A stretch of DNA of 64,000 bases from Microglena sp. YARC (GCA_022414725.1 CM039464.1:42974462-43038461); one strand, 5' to 3'; positions 9,404-21,469 are shown, counted from the first letter of the stretch. The notes: a model not told the origin generated them from the sequence alone. A program made the numbers and translations.

Positions 9404-12400
9404 CTAATAAACAATAATTTTACACCCCTTAATCACTCCTTTTTTAACTTTCGTCTCCATTCTTGCAGTCTCTTTCCACTCTGTTCCCTGTTTGCCCGAA
9501 AAGAACGCCTTGACCAACTTGGTGCTGAAGGATGCCTCGTGTCCATAGTGGGACTCTTTCCAACGGATCTTGAGGTCCCGGATCCACACCGCGTCCGAAG
9601 ACGCCCCCGTCACCTCAACCACCTCCTCTAGCCACTCGGTCAGGGGGTTGGCGCTGTCCGCAATACCAGACTTCCACTCAGTCATCGAGACCGGCAGGTT
9701 GTCGAAGATGCTGGAGCGCCCTGGTTGACGAAAGTGCTCGATGACCAGCTGCGCCAGCGCAGACCTCCAGGTTGGTAGGATGTCGGCTAGGTCGTCGCGG
9801 CGCTCAAACTCGTGCTCGCGCTGTGGGTCGGGGTGTATCAAGAAATTTGAGCGCATAGGGACAACAACCATTCTCTTGACGAATGCGTTGTCTCCTCTGT
9901 CGAACTTGGGACAATCGCCTTCGTTGAAGATCATTACTACACCAGCCTGCCACATGAAGTCGAAAGAGTTCCCGGTGCCACACGAGCGCTCGCAAACACG
10001 CACACCTTCCCCCCCCGCAATGCGCTTGATCAACGCCTCGTCCAACGCGATGTTGGGTTTCATTTCTTCGGCCACCAGTAGCCTAACGCCCTTCATTGGC
10101 TTGAGACCCGCGTCATGGTCATCACGTCCCCTTGCAAACGACCCCTTTGTCAAAAACTTTGTGCCATTGCTGCTCCCGTACTCGCCAAAAAAGTTACACA
10201 TAAGGGCCATGAGAGTGCTCTTGCCGTTGTCCCCGGATGTCTTATCGGTGAAGGCTAGGAATTTCTTCTCCTTGCGTGGACCTGATAGGAGCCCCGCAAA
10301 GAAGGCAAGCACGACGTCACGCTCCTCGTCAACAGGCATTACCTTCCTTAAAAAGTCATCGAGATCCTCTTTGCATCGTTGGAGGTGGTTGTTGTCCTCT
10401 CCCTGGTAATCCCACTTTGCGCACCTACTAATGTTGTCGGTCATCTCGACTTTTCGGAACACTACTGTGTCCCTCGACGAGCTGTCGAAGACGCCGTTGT
10501 TGACTGCAAAGAGATCCGGGTTGATATCGAGGTTATCGGCGAATGTCTCGTCAAGGACGAGAGATGCAACGGATTGAAGGAACGCAGAACGTCCCCGAAC
10601 CGTGTCGACAAACCACCGAAGCTTCTCATTCGTCTTGTTCTTCTTCTCAGCAGGGAACGTGGATGTGAACTCTATTTTTATTAATTTGCTGATCCTCATG
10701 TTACTACAGTTTGACCAGCGATTGGTAGCAGGATCACAGTAATACATGTCGCCGACACATTCCTTCTTCTTGATGTCTGGCACAAACTTGATTCGGCTGA
10801 AGAATTCGGGTGAGGCCTCCATGAACTTCTCCGCCAGCACATCCTCAGTGATTGAGGACGACGACAACGAGTCAACATCTCCCCCCCCCTATGTGGATGT
10901 TGATGGTGTTGTTGACCAGGAAGATGTTCTGCGTGATGCCATACATGTTCTTCGCGTGGGACTCTTGAGCCTTGAATATCATGTTATGGATTGTGTTGAT
11001 GACCTGCTTGTCTCGGATCTTGCATGCGTTGCACGTGATGGATTGCACGTTTACATATTGGCTTTCACTTCCCATATTCATGAATGCGATGTGCACGTCG
11101 GCGCTCTTCACAATGGCACTGCTAATTGTTTTGCCATCCATGGTCCGCAGCTCACATTCGTATGGTCCTTTGTCGATAGGCACGTTCTTGATGAACCCCG
11201 GGTCTTCGTGGATCGGGAACTTGTCGATCAGCGATCCATAATATTTGTCATCGACCTCCACCATGTATTGGTTCTTGTGGATGGCTCCTTTCGCTCCGTT
11301 TTCCATATTGAACTCGATGCTATCGTGTACGACATCCAATAATATCATGTTGTCAATTTGCAAGTTGATTAGCTTTACCTTCAGGTCTTTGATGATGCGA
11401 TCCTTGTCGAGTTTCACACCCAGTTTGTTGTCGTTGGTGTCCCATTGTCGGATCCATTCAGCGTACCCCATCGAGTCATCCTCATTGGCAAGGAAGCATA
11501 GTGTCCCTAGAGTGATCTTTTGCGGCTTAAGATTGGCCCACACCTTTTCGTGCTTGATGTCACAGAACTTTGAGGGGCATTTTTTTGCAAACGCCTTCCA
11601 GATCTCGAGGCGCTGATTGTCGGTGCCCGTGTCTACTGTGTTCTTCAACGCCATCCCGACCTTCAGCCATGAATCGTATCCGCTGGCCCTGTGTGCATCG
11701 AGTATGTCCACGAGATTGTAGAGGGATTCCACATCCATTCCATGATGCGAGTCGAAAGTCTTCTTAGGCTCCGACAAGTTGTCGTCACCACGGATCACCA
11801 TTTCCTCCTGGCCGTGTTTGGTGTATGGGCTGTGGCCCCCCTTCGGATGCACACGGATGCTCATATTCTGCACGAGTGTATCGAGATCCATTTACTGTAC
11901 GTCACGTTTCGCGAACGAGCCTGCGGCAATATCGAATTGGTACCAGGCAGTGACTTTCCACGGGTGGGCCTAATCCGGTTTCTTCGATCCGTACAAGAAC
12001 CACCTGCCGCCCCGTTTGATCACGCTTTCGTCATATATCTTTCCGGGATCCATTTCGGCCAGTCCAGGAATGCAAATGGTGCTCGAGAACGCCATGTGTT
12101 CGGTCACATCGTTGACGAAGTGCTCTCTGATGGCAAGTTGGATCTCTGGGTGTGTGATGACATTTGGCATGAACACGTGTAGACCATCTTTGTACACCCC
12201 TAAGTGTTTCTTGTCGAGTCTTGGATTTGGCTTCTCGAGGATCACGACGTCCATGTGCTGCTAGTCGACAAAGTACTTGGTGGCCGCCACGAGCGCGTCC
12301 ATGAAATTCTCGATATGCTTCTGTGTGTAGATGCGCTCTGTAGTTGTCTGTCGCATGTCCAGATCAACGATGACGTGCGATGTGTCTGTGTGGGCCTCGA

Positions 12401-12976
12401 CGATAGACATGGGTCGACCCTCATCCCTGAGTGCGTGCACGTAGGCCTCGCGGAACGCCTGTGCCTGAGATCCACCATCAGGGATCGCGAACGAACCGAA
12501 CATGGGGTCCCCCATGGCACCGTGGGTTGCCTCTGTGGGGGCAGGGAAGTTATTAACATGTGCCGCCACCAGAAGAGCATCGAGGGATGACATATCGGGT
12601 GTTTAATAAACATCATGTGACTCGTCTTTCAGCTTTGAACGCACCATTGTTGCAAGATCTTTGAATCAAATCGCCGCCATCAGATGGCTATATTTCTGTT
12701 TCTGTGGTATTCGCACTGTTTTGCCTTGTCCCTTGCTCCATACGTAGGTCCCTCAGGATCAAACTGCATAATTTCCCTGAATTCTGTGAGGAGCCTGGAT
12801 AAGAGGACCCCGTCGTTTTCTTCTTTGCTGTCTCCGATGAGGATCTCCTTGAATTTTTCTTCGATCTGTCTGTACCGCCTCTTGGACAGCATGGACTGCC
12901 CCCTTTTCATGGGGGCATCAGCAGAATCAGTTGCAGAAGTAAACGACCCTCCATTGTCTTCAGCCTGAGTGCCCAT
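9404..12976 (-). pseudogene. D5-type primase-helicase, copy 2, with stops and a frameshift
   Basis: From ATG 12,976 the order is: an acidic N terminus; an AEP-type primase domain with HVIVDLDMR (catalytic Asp pair) and KDGLHVFMPNVITHPE; a PriCT-2 region (W.KVG.ALKNT... GTLCFLA) from about 11,750 to 11,480; an insert domain; and an SF3 helicase (GDNGKST, AEEMKPN, FNEGDCPKFD, FVKRMVVVPMRSNF) ending TAG at 9,404. Lesions: about 160 bp of foreign sequence replaces 5-10 bp near 12,600-12,760; in-frame stops at 12,261-12,263, 11,970-11,972 and 11,892-11,894; and a one-base shift in a run of nine G near 10,881. The duplicated primase domain at 14,590-15,436 has CAG where the first stop is TAG. All other coding is well conserved, so decay is recent. 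Confidence 0.8.
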
Positions 12977-13440
12977 AATACCGGATTTGTCTCGGTAATG
13001 CTGACTGTAGTAGTAGAAGTAATAATGCCGTTATCGTTTTCACTTTATACCGAATCGATTGAATCGCCATTCACGTATGTGCTTCGCGAAGCTCACTCCC
13101 CTGCACATCCAATCACACCCCCATCCACCTAAGATTCGCACCGCAAGTCGGCAGAAACCGCTGCCATCGACCTCCAACATCCAGAGGAAAAATGAGGACA
13201 CTAAACCCTAAACCAGCATTTGAATACTCAGCTTAATCAATTGTAACTTGTAAACCATCGTAACCACTGAGAAAAATGAGATTCTTTGTTTTTCACATGG
13301 TTACAAGTTACTCAGTTACACACACATTGATTGAATCCGAAAATGAAAATAAAGTCCCACCAAACGCATGAAGTGTTTTTCCTTGAGCAGACGTCTGCTT
13401 GATCCCTATGTCCTTCTCCCCCCCCCCCTTGATAAATCCA
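11990..13440. repeat. segmental duplication, copy I
   Basis: This block is nearly identical to 14,590-15,960. It covers the AEP primase domain, its N terminus and about 450 bp of upstream DNA. That upstream DNA contains a CTAAACCCTAAACC repeat and AT-rich 'TTGTAACTTGTAAACCAT' units. Differences are the TAG stop, the 160-bp replacement and small indels. 12,977-13,466 contains no gene that I can support. Confidence 0.8.
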
Positions 13441-13466
13441 ATTGTAACTTGTAAATTGTAACTGCA

Positions 13467-14336
13467 TACAGTCGGAGACGCAATTTGTGGGACGCCCTAC
13501 CGGTGACCCTTGAACCCAATGGGTAGATCAGCTAAAGGCGAGTACATATTTTTGCCCTTCATCTCTGTATTTCAGCATTTAAGCTGGCCCAAAGGATAAC
13601 AAGGCAAGCTGCTGACAAACCCAGGTGGGTCGGTCGGTTTAGCACTCACACTCGCCTCGATGGAAACTGTGGTTTTGGGGGGAGGCGAGGGAACACAGAA
13701 TGCCTCAGGTCGCTCTCTCCCGTCCATCCACGTTGTCAGAAGCAGAAGAAGGTTCTTGGCAGCGTTCACGTCTCGGTTCCAGGTTGCACCACAGCGCACA
13801 TTGGATGATGCGCTTTTGACACTGTCTCTACAGTGCAGTACTTTGTGGACCTTGACGTTCTTCACCACCATCTTCTGCTTCTCAACAGTTATAGACCCGT
13901 CGATTGGGGACTCTTTGCAAACTCCGCGCCAGACTACGCTGTCTGCCTTCATGTTGACAAGCCTCTGGAAGCAGCCGTGACATTTACAAAAAGTGTTGCG
14001 TTCGTCGACGTTTTTGAACAAAACATTCTTACAACGTGAGAGGCACCTCCTGATCTCTTTGATGGGCCCAGAACATGAACGACTGATACCATACCCTTGG
14101 TTGGACCAGTTGCCGAAGCCAACAACGGTCGTCTGTGCCCTTGGTGCAATCACATCGCATACCTTTTCAATCGTCTTCTGTTTACCAACGTATCGAAAGA
14201 ATCGCATAGATCGGTAGCCTTTGTTGGCTCTGTGTTGTAGGAGGATCGGGAGCGCTTTGAGATAAGCTCTGACATGGTCCTGCAGGTCGACCATGTTGCT
14301 CGTATTAGGCGATGGAATGGAATGTCCCTAGCTGTA
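13467..14336. mobile_element. internally deleted mariner/Fanzor element
   Basis: The right-end repeat TACAGTCGGAGACGCAATTT begins at 13,467 and the left-end repeat (reverse complement of TACAGCTAGGGACATT) ends at 14,336. Only 870 bp lie between them. The transposase gene and the N-terminal half of Fanzor are gone. The remaining DNA is the C-terminal Fanzor coding region plus the right end. Both outer ends are TA. It is therefore a nonautonomous derivative that keeps the nuclease catalytic half. Confidence 0.8.
13572..14294 (-). pseudogene. Fanzor (TnpB-like) C-terminal fragment, copy D
   Basis: About 240 codons matching the C-terminal half of the Fanzor copies at 18,525-20,379 and 29,814-31,827. 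It contains the region around VVGFGNWSNQ, the Cys cluster CKCHGCF and the RuvC-III-like motif WNRDVNAAKNLL, and ends with the natural C terminus. RuvC-I with its DPG motif is deleted, so it cannot be an active nuclease alone. The frame is intact over the whole fragment. Confidence 0.8.
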
Positions 14337-14587
14337 TGCGGACTCTCCAAAGCTCTCGAGGCTCGCGGGTGTGAACTTCGCAGTGACTCTCGTTTGTGCA
14401 CAGGTTTTGTTGACAACGGAAACGGAGATCCAGAGGACATCGCTGTCTCGATGCTTGAGATGAAGTTCTTTCACAACCACAAGATGCCAGATGCGAGCGT
14501 GATGAGGAGTATGACAGCGACATCGACGAGTACGAGTACGACAATTACCACCACATCGATCCTCATGAGCTGAGTTCGTCTGCCAAG
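14337..14587 (+). pseudogene. fragment of an F-box/SAP gene
   Basis: Matches about 4,470-4,760 of the F-box/SAP gene (CELRSDSRLCTGFVDN and the MLEMKFFHNH segment, then the Asp/Tyr-rich tail) with an internal deletion. It abuts the left TIR of element D on one side and the duplicated primase domain on the other, so three unrelated segments meet within about 270 bp. Confidence 0.75.
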
Positions 14588-14589
14588 TC

Positions 14590-15436
14590 GGTTCGATCCG
14601 TACAAGAACCACCTGCCGCCCCGTTTGATCACGCTTTCGCCATATATCTTTCCGGGATCCATTTCGGCCAGTCCAGGAATACAAATGGTGCTCGCGAACG
14701 CCATATGTTCGGTCACATCGTTGACAAAGTGCTCTCTGATGGCGAGTTGGATCTCTGGGTGTGTGATGACATTTGGCATGAACACGTGTAGACCATCTTT
14801 GTACACCCCTAAGTGTTTCTTGTCGAGTCTTGGATTTGGCTTCTCGAGGATCACGACGTCCATGTGCTGCTGGTCGACAAAGTACTTGGTGGCCGCCACG
14901 AGCGCGTCCATGAAATTCTCGATATGCTTCTGTGTGTAGATGCGCTCTGGAGTTGTCTGTCGCATGTCCAGATCAACGATGACGTGCGATGTGTCTGTGT
15001 GGGCCTCGACGATAGACATGGGTCGACCCTCATCCCTGAGTGCGTGCACGTAGGCCTCGCGGAACGCCTGTGCCTGAGGTCCACCATCAGGGATCGCGAA
15101 CGAACCGAACATGGGGTCCCCCATGGCACCGTGGGTTGCCTCTGTGGGGGCAGGGAAGTTCTTGACATGTGCCGCCGCCAGAAGAACATCGAGGGATGAC
15201 ATATCAAACTCCTCAGGATCAAACTGCATAATTTCCCTGAATTCTGTGAGGAGCCTAGATAAGAGGACCCCGTCGTTTTCTTCTTTGCTGTCTCCGATGA
15301 GGATCTCCTTGAATTTTTCTTCGATCTGTCTGTACCGCCTCTTGGACAGCATGGACTGCCCCCTTTTCATGGGGGCATCAGCAGAATCAGTTGCAGAAGT
15401 AAACGACCCTCCATTGTCTTCAGCCTGAGTGCCCAT
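14590..15436 (-). pseudogene. duplicated AEP primase domain of D5 (partial)
   Basis: About 280 codons from ATG 15,436, matching copy 2 of D5 over its N terminus and AEP domain without any stop or frameshift (VIVDLDMR and DGLHVFMPN both present). The frame runs on past 14,590 into unrelated DNA and ends at 14,471. It keeps the uninterrupted form of sites that are broken in copy 2: CAG at the TAG site, and no 160-bp replacement. PriCT-2 and the helicase are absent. It could still make a stand-alone primase-like domain, but a fragment is more likely. Confidence 0.75.
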
Positions 15437-16081
15437 AATACCGGATTTGTCTCGGTAATGCTGACTGTAGTAGTAGAAGTAATAATGCCGTTATCGTTTT
15501 CACTTTATACCGAATCGATTGAATCGCCATTCACGTATGTGCTTCGCGAAGCTCACTCCCCTGCACATCCAATCACACACCCACCCACCTAAGATTCGCA
15601 CCGCAAGTCGGCAGAAACCGCTGCCATCGACCTCCAACATCCAGAGGAAAAATGAGGACACTAAACCCTAAACCAGCATTTGAATACTCAGCCTAATCAA
15701 TTGTAACTTGTAAACCATTGTAACCAATGAGAAAAATGAGATTCTTTGTTTGTCACATGGTCAAATGAGAAAATGAGAAAATGAGAAAAATGAGATTCTT
15801 TGTTTTTCACATGGTTACAAGTTACTCAGTTACACACACATTGATTGAATCCGAAAATGAAAATAAAGTCCTACCAAACGCATGAAGTGTTTTTCCTTGA
15901 GCAGGAGTCTGCTTGATCCATATGTCCTTCTCCCCCCCCTTAATAAATCCAATTGTAACTTGTAAACCATTGTAACCACTGAGAAAAATGAGATTCTTTG
16001 TTTGTCACATGGTCAAATGGGTTACAAGTTACTCAGTTACACACACATTGATTGAATCCGAAAATGATAACATTGTCTACA
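15437..16081. repeat. duplicated upstream region with tandem AT-rich units
   Basis: Second copy of the D5 upstream DNA. A unit with TTGTAACTTGTAAACCATTG, GAGAAAAATGAGATTCTTTG and TTACAAGTTACTCAGTTACA occurs twice here and once at 13,239-13,340. TTGTAACTTGTAA and TTACAAGTTAC form an inverted pair. No gene recognised. Confidence 0.6.
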
Positions 16082-16108
16082 TACAGTTGTTCTCAAATAA
16101 AGTGGGAC
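16082..16108 (+). repeat. gene-boundary motif
   Basis: TACAGTTGTTCTCAAATAAA then GTGGGAC, the best match to the consensus. No adjacent intact gene is evident. The following 16,109-16,221 shows nothing recognisable before the transposon end. Confidence 0.6.
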
Positions 16109-16285
16109 ACACCGCATGGAATAACAGGGGACTCATTCGCACGTCCACACGAAAACTGAGGAAACGATGTCGATAATGGTTTTATTTGGAATTTAAAAAA
16201 AAGAGGGGAGTACTTGTCTCATACAGCTAGGGACATTTGATATTGGGAAACCTTCTATTTTGGGGATTCTGAAAAGTTGACCAAT

Positions 16286-17293
16286 TCAAGATTTGTAACC
16301 GATCTTGTCAATACAGATACTGTCTTCAGGTGATTGACACAAAAAATTCAAGGCATCTAAAGGCACTGAATTTACATGTTCAAAGTACCCTGAAAAGTCA
16401 AACTGATGGCTAACATCGTGCGCATCAATAATCCTTTTCAAAGCGTTACTGTAATCAAATATATCTGCTACATCTGGAATTATTGGGCACATGCAGCGAT
16501 ATTTTCGCTTGAGCAAACTAAAGACATTCTCAATAGCGTTAAACTCTGGACTGTAAGGAGGTACAAAGAGTGGTCGTATTCCTACAGAATCGAACATAGA
16601 AATCGTCTCCTTTGAATGATGGAACTGGATATTGTCAAGGACAGCGACTGTACCCCGCTGTACATGTAACTCAGATACAAACTGTACAAAGTCGACTTTC
16701 TTGCAATTGTGATCAAGGATCTTGTAATGAACGATACCTTTAGCAGAAACGGCAGCAATTAGTGTCAATTTGGACATTCGCAATGTCCTAGAAATTTGGA
16801 TATTTAAACGTTTGCCGCGTTGACAGTACCCTCTGCGACAAGTGTCACCAATGTAAAAACCCGCCTCATCGATGCTTAACAAATCCGATGTCGGAACGGC
16901 TAAATACTCCTTACAAAAACGGTCGACAGAAGATTTGTGGTCATTCTTGTGCCGAACTGTTTTGTATGCGCGCTTGCGGGTGTAACCGAGTTTGCGTGTG
17001 TAGCGTCCACAAGTTTTTGGAGACATCTTGACAGAGGACAGAGAAGTCACACCCTCTGCAAGCTGAGACATTGTCAAGAAGGGATTGGAGTCAATCAGTT
17101 GTTTTATAGCAGCCTTGATATCTTCTGTAATGACACTCACCCTTTTCTTCCGATGATGTTGTATATTGGCCTTGTTGACCCAACGTTGGAGTGATGATTT
17201 TGATACTTTGTACAGCAAACTAACTTTCCTCAAACTACGATTATAGTATTTGTAGTGAACAACCGCGCGGTGTCTTATCTCTGCATCAATCAT
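16286..17293 (-). CDS. Tc1/mariner-IS630 type transposase, copy A
   Basis: 335 residues from the ATG at 17,293. An N-terminal helix-turn-helix region (RSLRKVSLLYKVSKSSLQRW, residues 18-37) is followed by a second DNA-binding region. The DDE catalytic domain shows LLSIDEAGF (first Asp), VAVLDNIQFHHS (second Asp) and PPYSPEFNAIENVF (Glu). I count 34 residues between the second Asp and the Glu, the Tc1-type DD34E spacing. This is the only copy in the window with an uninterrupted frame. It is divergent from, and about 80 bp away from, the Fanzor gene of the same element. It cuts and pastes elements at TA sites. Confidence 0.9.
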   Translation of the reverse strand: MIDAEIRHRAVVHYKYYNRSLRKVSLLYKVSKSSLQRWVNKANIQHHRKKRVSVITEDIKAAIKQLIDSNPFLTMSQLAEGVTSLSSVKMSPKTCGRYTRKLGYTRKRAYKTVRHKNDHKSSVDRFCKEYLAVPTSDLLSIDEAGFYIGDTCRRGYCQRGKRLNIQISRTLRMSKLTLIAAVSAKGIVHYKILDHNCKKVDFVQFVSELHVQRGTVAVLDNIQFHHSKETISMFDSVGIRPLFVPPYSPEFNAIENVFSLLKRKYRCMCPIIPDVADIFDYSNALKRIIDAHDVSHQFDFSGYFEHVNSVPLDALNFLCQSPEDSICIDKIGYKS

Positions 17294-17373
17294 GATAACG
17301 TAGGAAATGTGTATAAGGAAATGTGGGAGCAATATTATATCACCAAAAGAAAAAGAATACTCACCCCCTCTTA

Positions 17374-18524
17374 ATGGGGGTAGTGCAAGACAAAGGAGAT
17401 GACGATATTAACATCAGCGTCGTCAAGAAGACGCTTAATTCTTTGTGCATGGATGTATCTGGGCATCAGATCTCCTCAAGGATACAAAGCATGGTACTCT
17501 TAATCAACCACGCAGTTGCAGAGGCATACTTATTCGCAAACTTTCATATCACAAGATGCCTCGATGATGGAGACTTTGACGTCAAGCAGTTACCACACCT
17601 GGATCGGAACTTTTATTACAGGTGCCTCCTTGCGGTATCGACCTCCAATGTTCGAAAGGATACTCTGGGCCAGAGCTTCAATGATACCATGGTTGCTTTC
17701 GACGCCCTAAGACCTGCAGGCTACGTGAAGGTGGACGTTCGTCCTTGGGACAAGTAGTCGCAGACGTCTCAATACAAATGGCGACGATGGCGTGCAACAG
17801 CGTCTGGGCAAACGTGGACAGGGTCGTTATCAAGTACCTGCGCTTGAAACATCCCTCTCTGAAGAAACATTTCAAGAAGATTGTCAAAGCGGTGGTCCAG
17901 TACCCAGAATCGAAAATCGACACAATCATCCCAGAGGGCCTCGTGCATGCGATCCACATCAAAGAGGTTGTCAGTCACTTGAGGGCTCTCTTTCCGCTGC
18001 CAAGAGGGAAGCAGTTCAACACTAGAGCGCACCTGACAATGCGATTGTTCCAATCACGTGCTTACAGAGTTGGGAGAGGTCGGACGAGTGGATCCGAAAG
18101 ATAAAAAAACAAAAAAAAAGTCACCCCCGTCTGTTCAGTATCCTTCCTCGCAAGAACGGCTTCACAATTTCGTACGTCCGAAATCGTCCATGACTTTCAT
18201 GAAGCTTCTCAGCATGGGTGATTCGCCACTCGAGAGCGTCTCTGGCGATGGACGTTACGAGAACCATACAATGCTGTGGCGAAAGTACTTTAATGTCCAA
18301 GGTCTTGAGACGAAAAGGTCTCGCTTTGACAACCGAATCCTCAGCGACGGTAAAGGGGTATCCGTCCAAATGAAGCAGAAGGGTAAAGAAGAGGTCGTTG
18401 AAGAAGGAGAAAACGCAGGCTATCCCAAGGACGCAAATATCGTAGAGTGCAAGGACGCAGTGGGTGCGCTGCGTGTTGGAGTAGACCCTGGAATGACAGA
18501 TATCGTCACGGTAGCATCTTCTGC
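17374..18524 (+). pseudogene. Fanzor (TnpB-like nuclease) N-terminal half, copy A
   Basis: Starts at ATG 17,374. The frame breaks after PW near 17,747 (GGG where copy C has GGGG), then again near 18,050 (extra A) and at an A-run near 18,110 (nine A, where eight would keep frame). It reaches RuvC-I (GVDPGMTDIV) near 18,478-18,510 and is cut off at 18,524 by the palindrome junction. Everything after the first catalytic Asp is lost. The N-terminal half of the Fanzor family binds guide RNA and target DNA. Confidence 0.75.
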
Positions 18525-20379
18525 AGTCCACGTTGTCAGAAGCAGAAGAAGGTTCTTGGCAGCGTTCATGTCTCGGTTCCAGGTTGCACCACAGCGCACA
18601 TTGGATGATGCGCTTTTGACACTGTCTCTACAGTGCAGTACTTTGTGGACCTTGACGTTCTTCACCACCATCTTCTGCTTCTCAACAGTTATAGACCCGT
18701 CGATTGGGGACTCTTTGCAAACTCCGCGCCAGACTACGCTGTCTGCCTTCATGTTGACAAGCCTCTGGAAGCAGCCGTGACATTTACAAGAAGTGTTGCG
18801 TTCGTCGACGTTTTTGAACAAAACATTCTTACGACGTGAGAGGCACCTCCTGATCTCTTTGATGGTCCCAGAACATGAACGACTGATACCATACCCTTGG
18901 TTGGACCAGTTGCCGAAGCCAACAACGGTCGTCTGTGCCCTTGGTGCAATCACATCGCATACCTTTTCAATCGTCTTCTGTTTACCAACGTATCGAAAGA
19001 ATCGCATAGATCGGTAGCCTTTGTTGGCTCTGTGTTGTAGGAGGATCGGGAGCGCTTTGAGATAAGCTCTGACATGGTCCTGCAGGTCGACCATGTTGCT
19101 CGTATTAGGCGATGGAATGGACTTCACGAGGTCTTGAGTCTCGTCATTCCATTTGTAGGTGCGACGCTTGCTTGTATTGTACCCAGCAACTTCGCTAAAG
19201 CGAGCCGAGCTGAAAGACTCGATGCGACCTGCAGAAGATGCTACCGTGACGATATCTGTCATTCCTGGGTCTACTCCGACACGCAGCGCACCCACTGCGT
19301 CCTTGCACTCTACAATATTTGCGTCCTTGGGATAGCCTGCGTTTTCTCCTTCTTCAACGACCTCTTCTTTACCCTTCTGCTTCATTTGGACGGATACCCC
19401 TTTACCGTCGCTGAGGATTCGGTTGTCAAAGCGAGACCTTTTCGTCTCAAGACCTTGGACATTAAAGTACTTTCGCCACAGCATTGTATGGTTCTCGTAA
19501 CGTCCATCGCCAGAGACGCTCTCGAGTGGCGAATCACCCATGCTGAGAAGCTTCATGAAAGTCATGGACGATTTCGGGACGTACGAAATTGTGAAGCCGT
19601 TCTTGCGAGAAGGAATACTGAACAGACGGGGGTGACTTTTTTTGCTTTTTTATCTTTCGGATCCACTCGTCCGACCTCTCCCAACTCTGCAAGCACGTGA
19701 TGGAACAATCGCATTGTCAGGTGCGCTCTAGTGTTGAACTGCTTCCCTCTTGGCAGCGGAAAGAGAGCCCTCAAGTGACTGACAACCTCTTTGATGTGGA
19801 TCGCATGCACGAGGCCCTCTGGGATGATTGTGTCGATTTTCGATTCTGGGTACTGGACCACCGCTTTGACAATCTTCTTGAAATGTTTCTTCAGAGAGGG
19901 ATGTTTCAAGCGCAGGTACTTGATAACGACCCTGTCCACGTTTGCCCAGACGCTGTTGCACGCCATCGTCGCCATTTGTATTGAGACGTCTGCGATTACT
20001 TGTCCCAAGGACGAACGTCCACCTTCACGTAGCCTGCAGGTCTTAGGGCGTCGAAAGCAACCATGGTATCATTGAAGCTCTGGCCCAGAGTATCCTTTCG
20101 AACATTGGAGGTCGATACCGCAAGGAGGCACCTGTAATAAAGGTTCCGATCCAGGTGTGGTAACTGCTTGACGTCAAAGTCTCCATCATCGAGGCATCTT
20201 GTGATATGAAAGTTTGCGAATAAGTATGCCTCTGCAACTGCGTGGTTGATTAAGAGTACCATGCTTTGTATCCTTGAGGAGATCTGATGCCTCGATACAT
20301 CCATGCACAGAGAATTAAGCATCTTCTTGACGACGCTGATGTTAATATCGTCATCTCCTTTGTCTTGCACTACCCCCAT
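18525..20379 (-). pseudogene. Fanzor (TnpB-like nuclease), copy B, nearly full length
   Basis: Reads from ATG 20,379 leftwards. The last long frame (19,565-18,420) contains RuvC-I GVDPGMTDIV, a VVGFGNWSNQ strand at the RuvC-II position without the usual Glu, CKCHGCF of a zinc site and WNRDMNAAKNLL (RuvC-III Asp). About 60 C-terminal codons and the right end are missing because of the junction at 18,525. Frame breaks occur after PW near 20,000 and at the A-run near 19,645, as in the other copies. It is the best preserved catalytic half besides copy D. Confidence 0.8.
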
Positions 20380-20459
20380 TAAGAGGGGTGAGTATTCTTT
20401 TTCTTTTTGGTGATATAATATTGCACCCACATTTCCTTATACACATTTCCTACGTTATC

Positions 20460-21469
20460 ATGATTGATGCAGAGATAAGACACCGCGCGGTTGTTCACTA
20501 CAAATACTATAATCGTAGTTTGAGGAAAGTTAGTTTGCTGTACAAAGTATCAAAATCATCACTCCAACGTTGGGTCAACAAGGCCAATATAAAACATCAT
20601 CGGAAGAAAAGGGTGAGTGTCATTACAGAAGATATCAAGGCTGCTATAAAACAACTGATTGACTCCAATCCCTTCTTGACAATGTCTCAGCTTGCAGAGG
20701 GTGTGACTTCTCTGTCCTCTGTCAAGATGTCTCCAAAAACTTGTGGACGCTACACACGCAAACTCGGTTACACCCGCAAGCGCGCATACAAAAACAGTTC
20801 GGCACAAGAATGACCACAAATCTTCTGTCGACCGTTTTTGTAAGGAGTATTTAGCCGTTCCGACATCGGATTTGTTAAGCATCGATGAGGCGGTTTTTAC
20901 ATTGGTGACACTTGTCGCAGAGGGTACTGTCAACGCGGCAAACGTTTAAATATCCAAATTTCTAGGACATTGCGAATGTCCAAATTGACACTAATTGCTG
21001 CCGTTTCTGCTAAAGGTATCGTTCATTACAAGATCCTTGATCACAATTGCAAGAAAAGTCGACTTTGTACAGTTTGTATCTGAGTTACATGTACAGCGGG
21101 GTACAGTCGCTGTCCTTGACAATATCCAGTTCCATCATTTCAAAGGAGACGATTTCTATGTTCGATTCTGTAGGAATACGACCACTCTTTGTACCTCCTT
21201 ACAGTCCAGAGTTTAACGCTATTGAGAATGTCTTTAGTTTGCTCAAGCGAAAATATCGCTGCATGTGCCCAATAATTCCAGATGTAGCAGATATATTTGA
21301 TTACAGTAACGCTTTGAAAAGGATTATTGATGCGCACGATGTTAGCCATCAGTTTGACTTTTCAGGGTACTTTGAACATGTAAATTCAGTGTCTTTAGAT
21401 GCCTTGAATTTTTTGTGTCAATCACCTGAAGACAGTATCTGTATTGACAAGATCGGTTACAAATCTTGA
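20460..21469 (+). pseudogene. Tc1/mariner transposase, copy B, frameshifted
   Basis: Near-identical to copy A at the DNA level but with at least four one-base indels: an extra A near 20,793, a missing G near 20,892, an extra A near 21,055 and an extra T near 21,140. DNA-binding and DDE parts are therefore in different frames. The terminal part, including PPYSPEFNAIENVF, is intact. Confidence 0.85.

Noticed and set aside
12594..12760. Intron in D5 copy 2 where the duplicate lacks about 160 bp.
   Set aside because: The borders do not match splice-site consensus, and about five coding bases present in the duplicate are missing, so it is a replacement, not a clean intron.
9404..12976. Alternative genetic code with TAA and TAG read as Gln, suggested by CAG to TAG and by open frames after several stops.
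   Set aside because: In ankyrin gene 2 the TAG replaces TCG (Ser), other genes end normally at TAA or TAG (5,645; 7,207; 9,404), and frameshifts in the same genes show general decay.
13572..19017. Plus-strand ORFs within Fanzor copies (for example 13,660-13,980).
   Set aside because: They are antisense to conserved RuvC and zinc motifs and recur only because the element is repeated.
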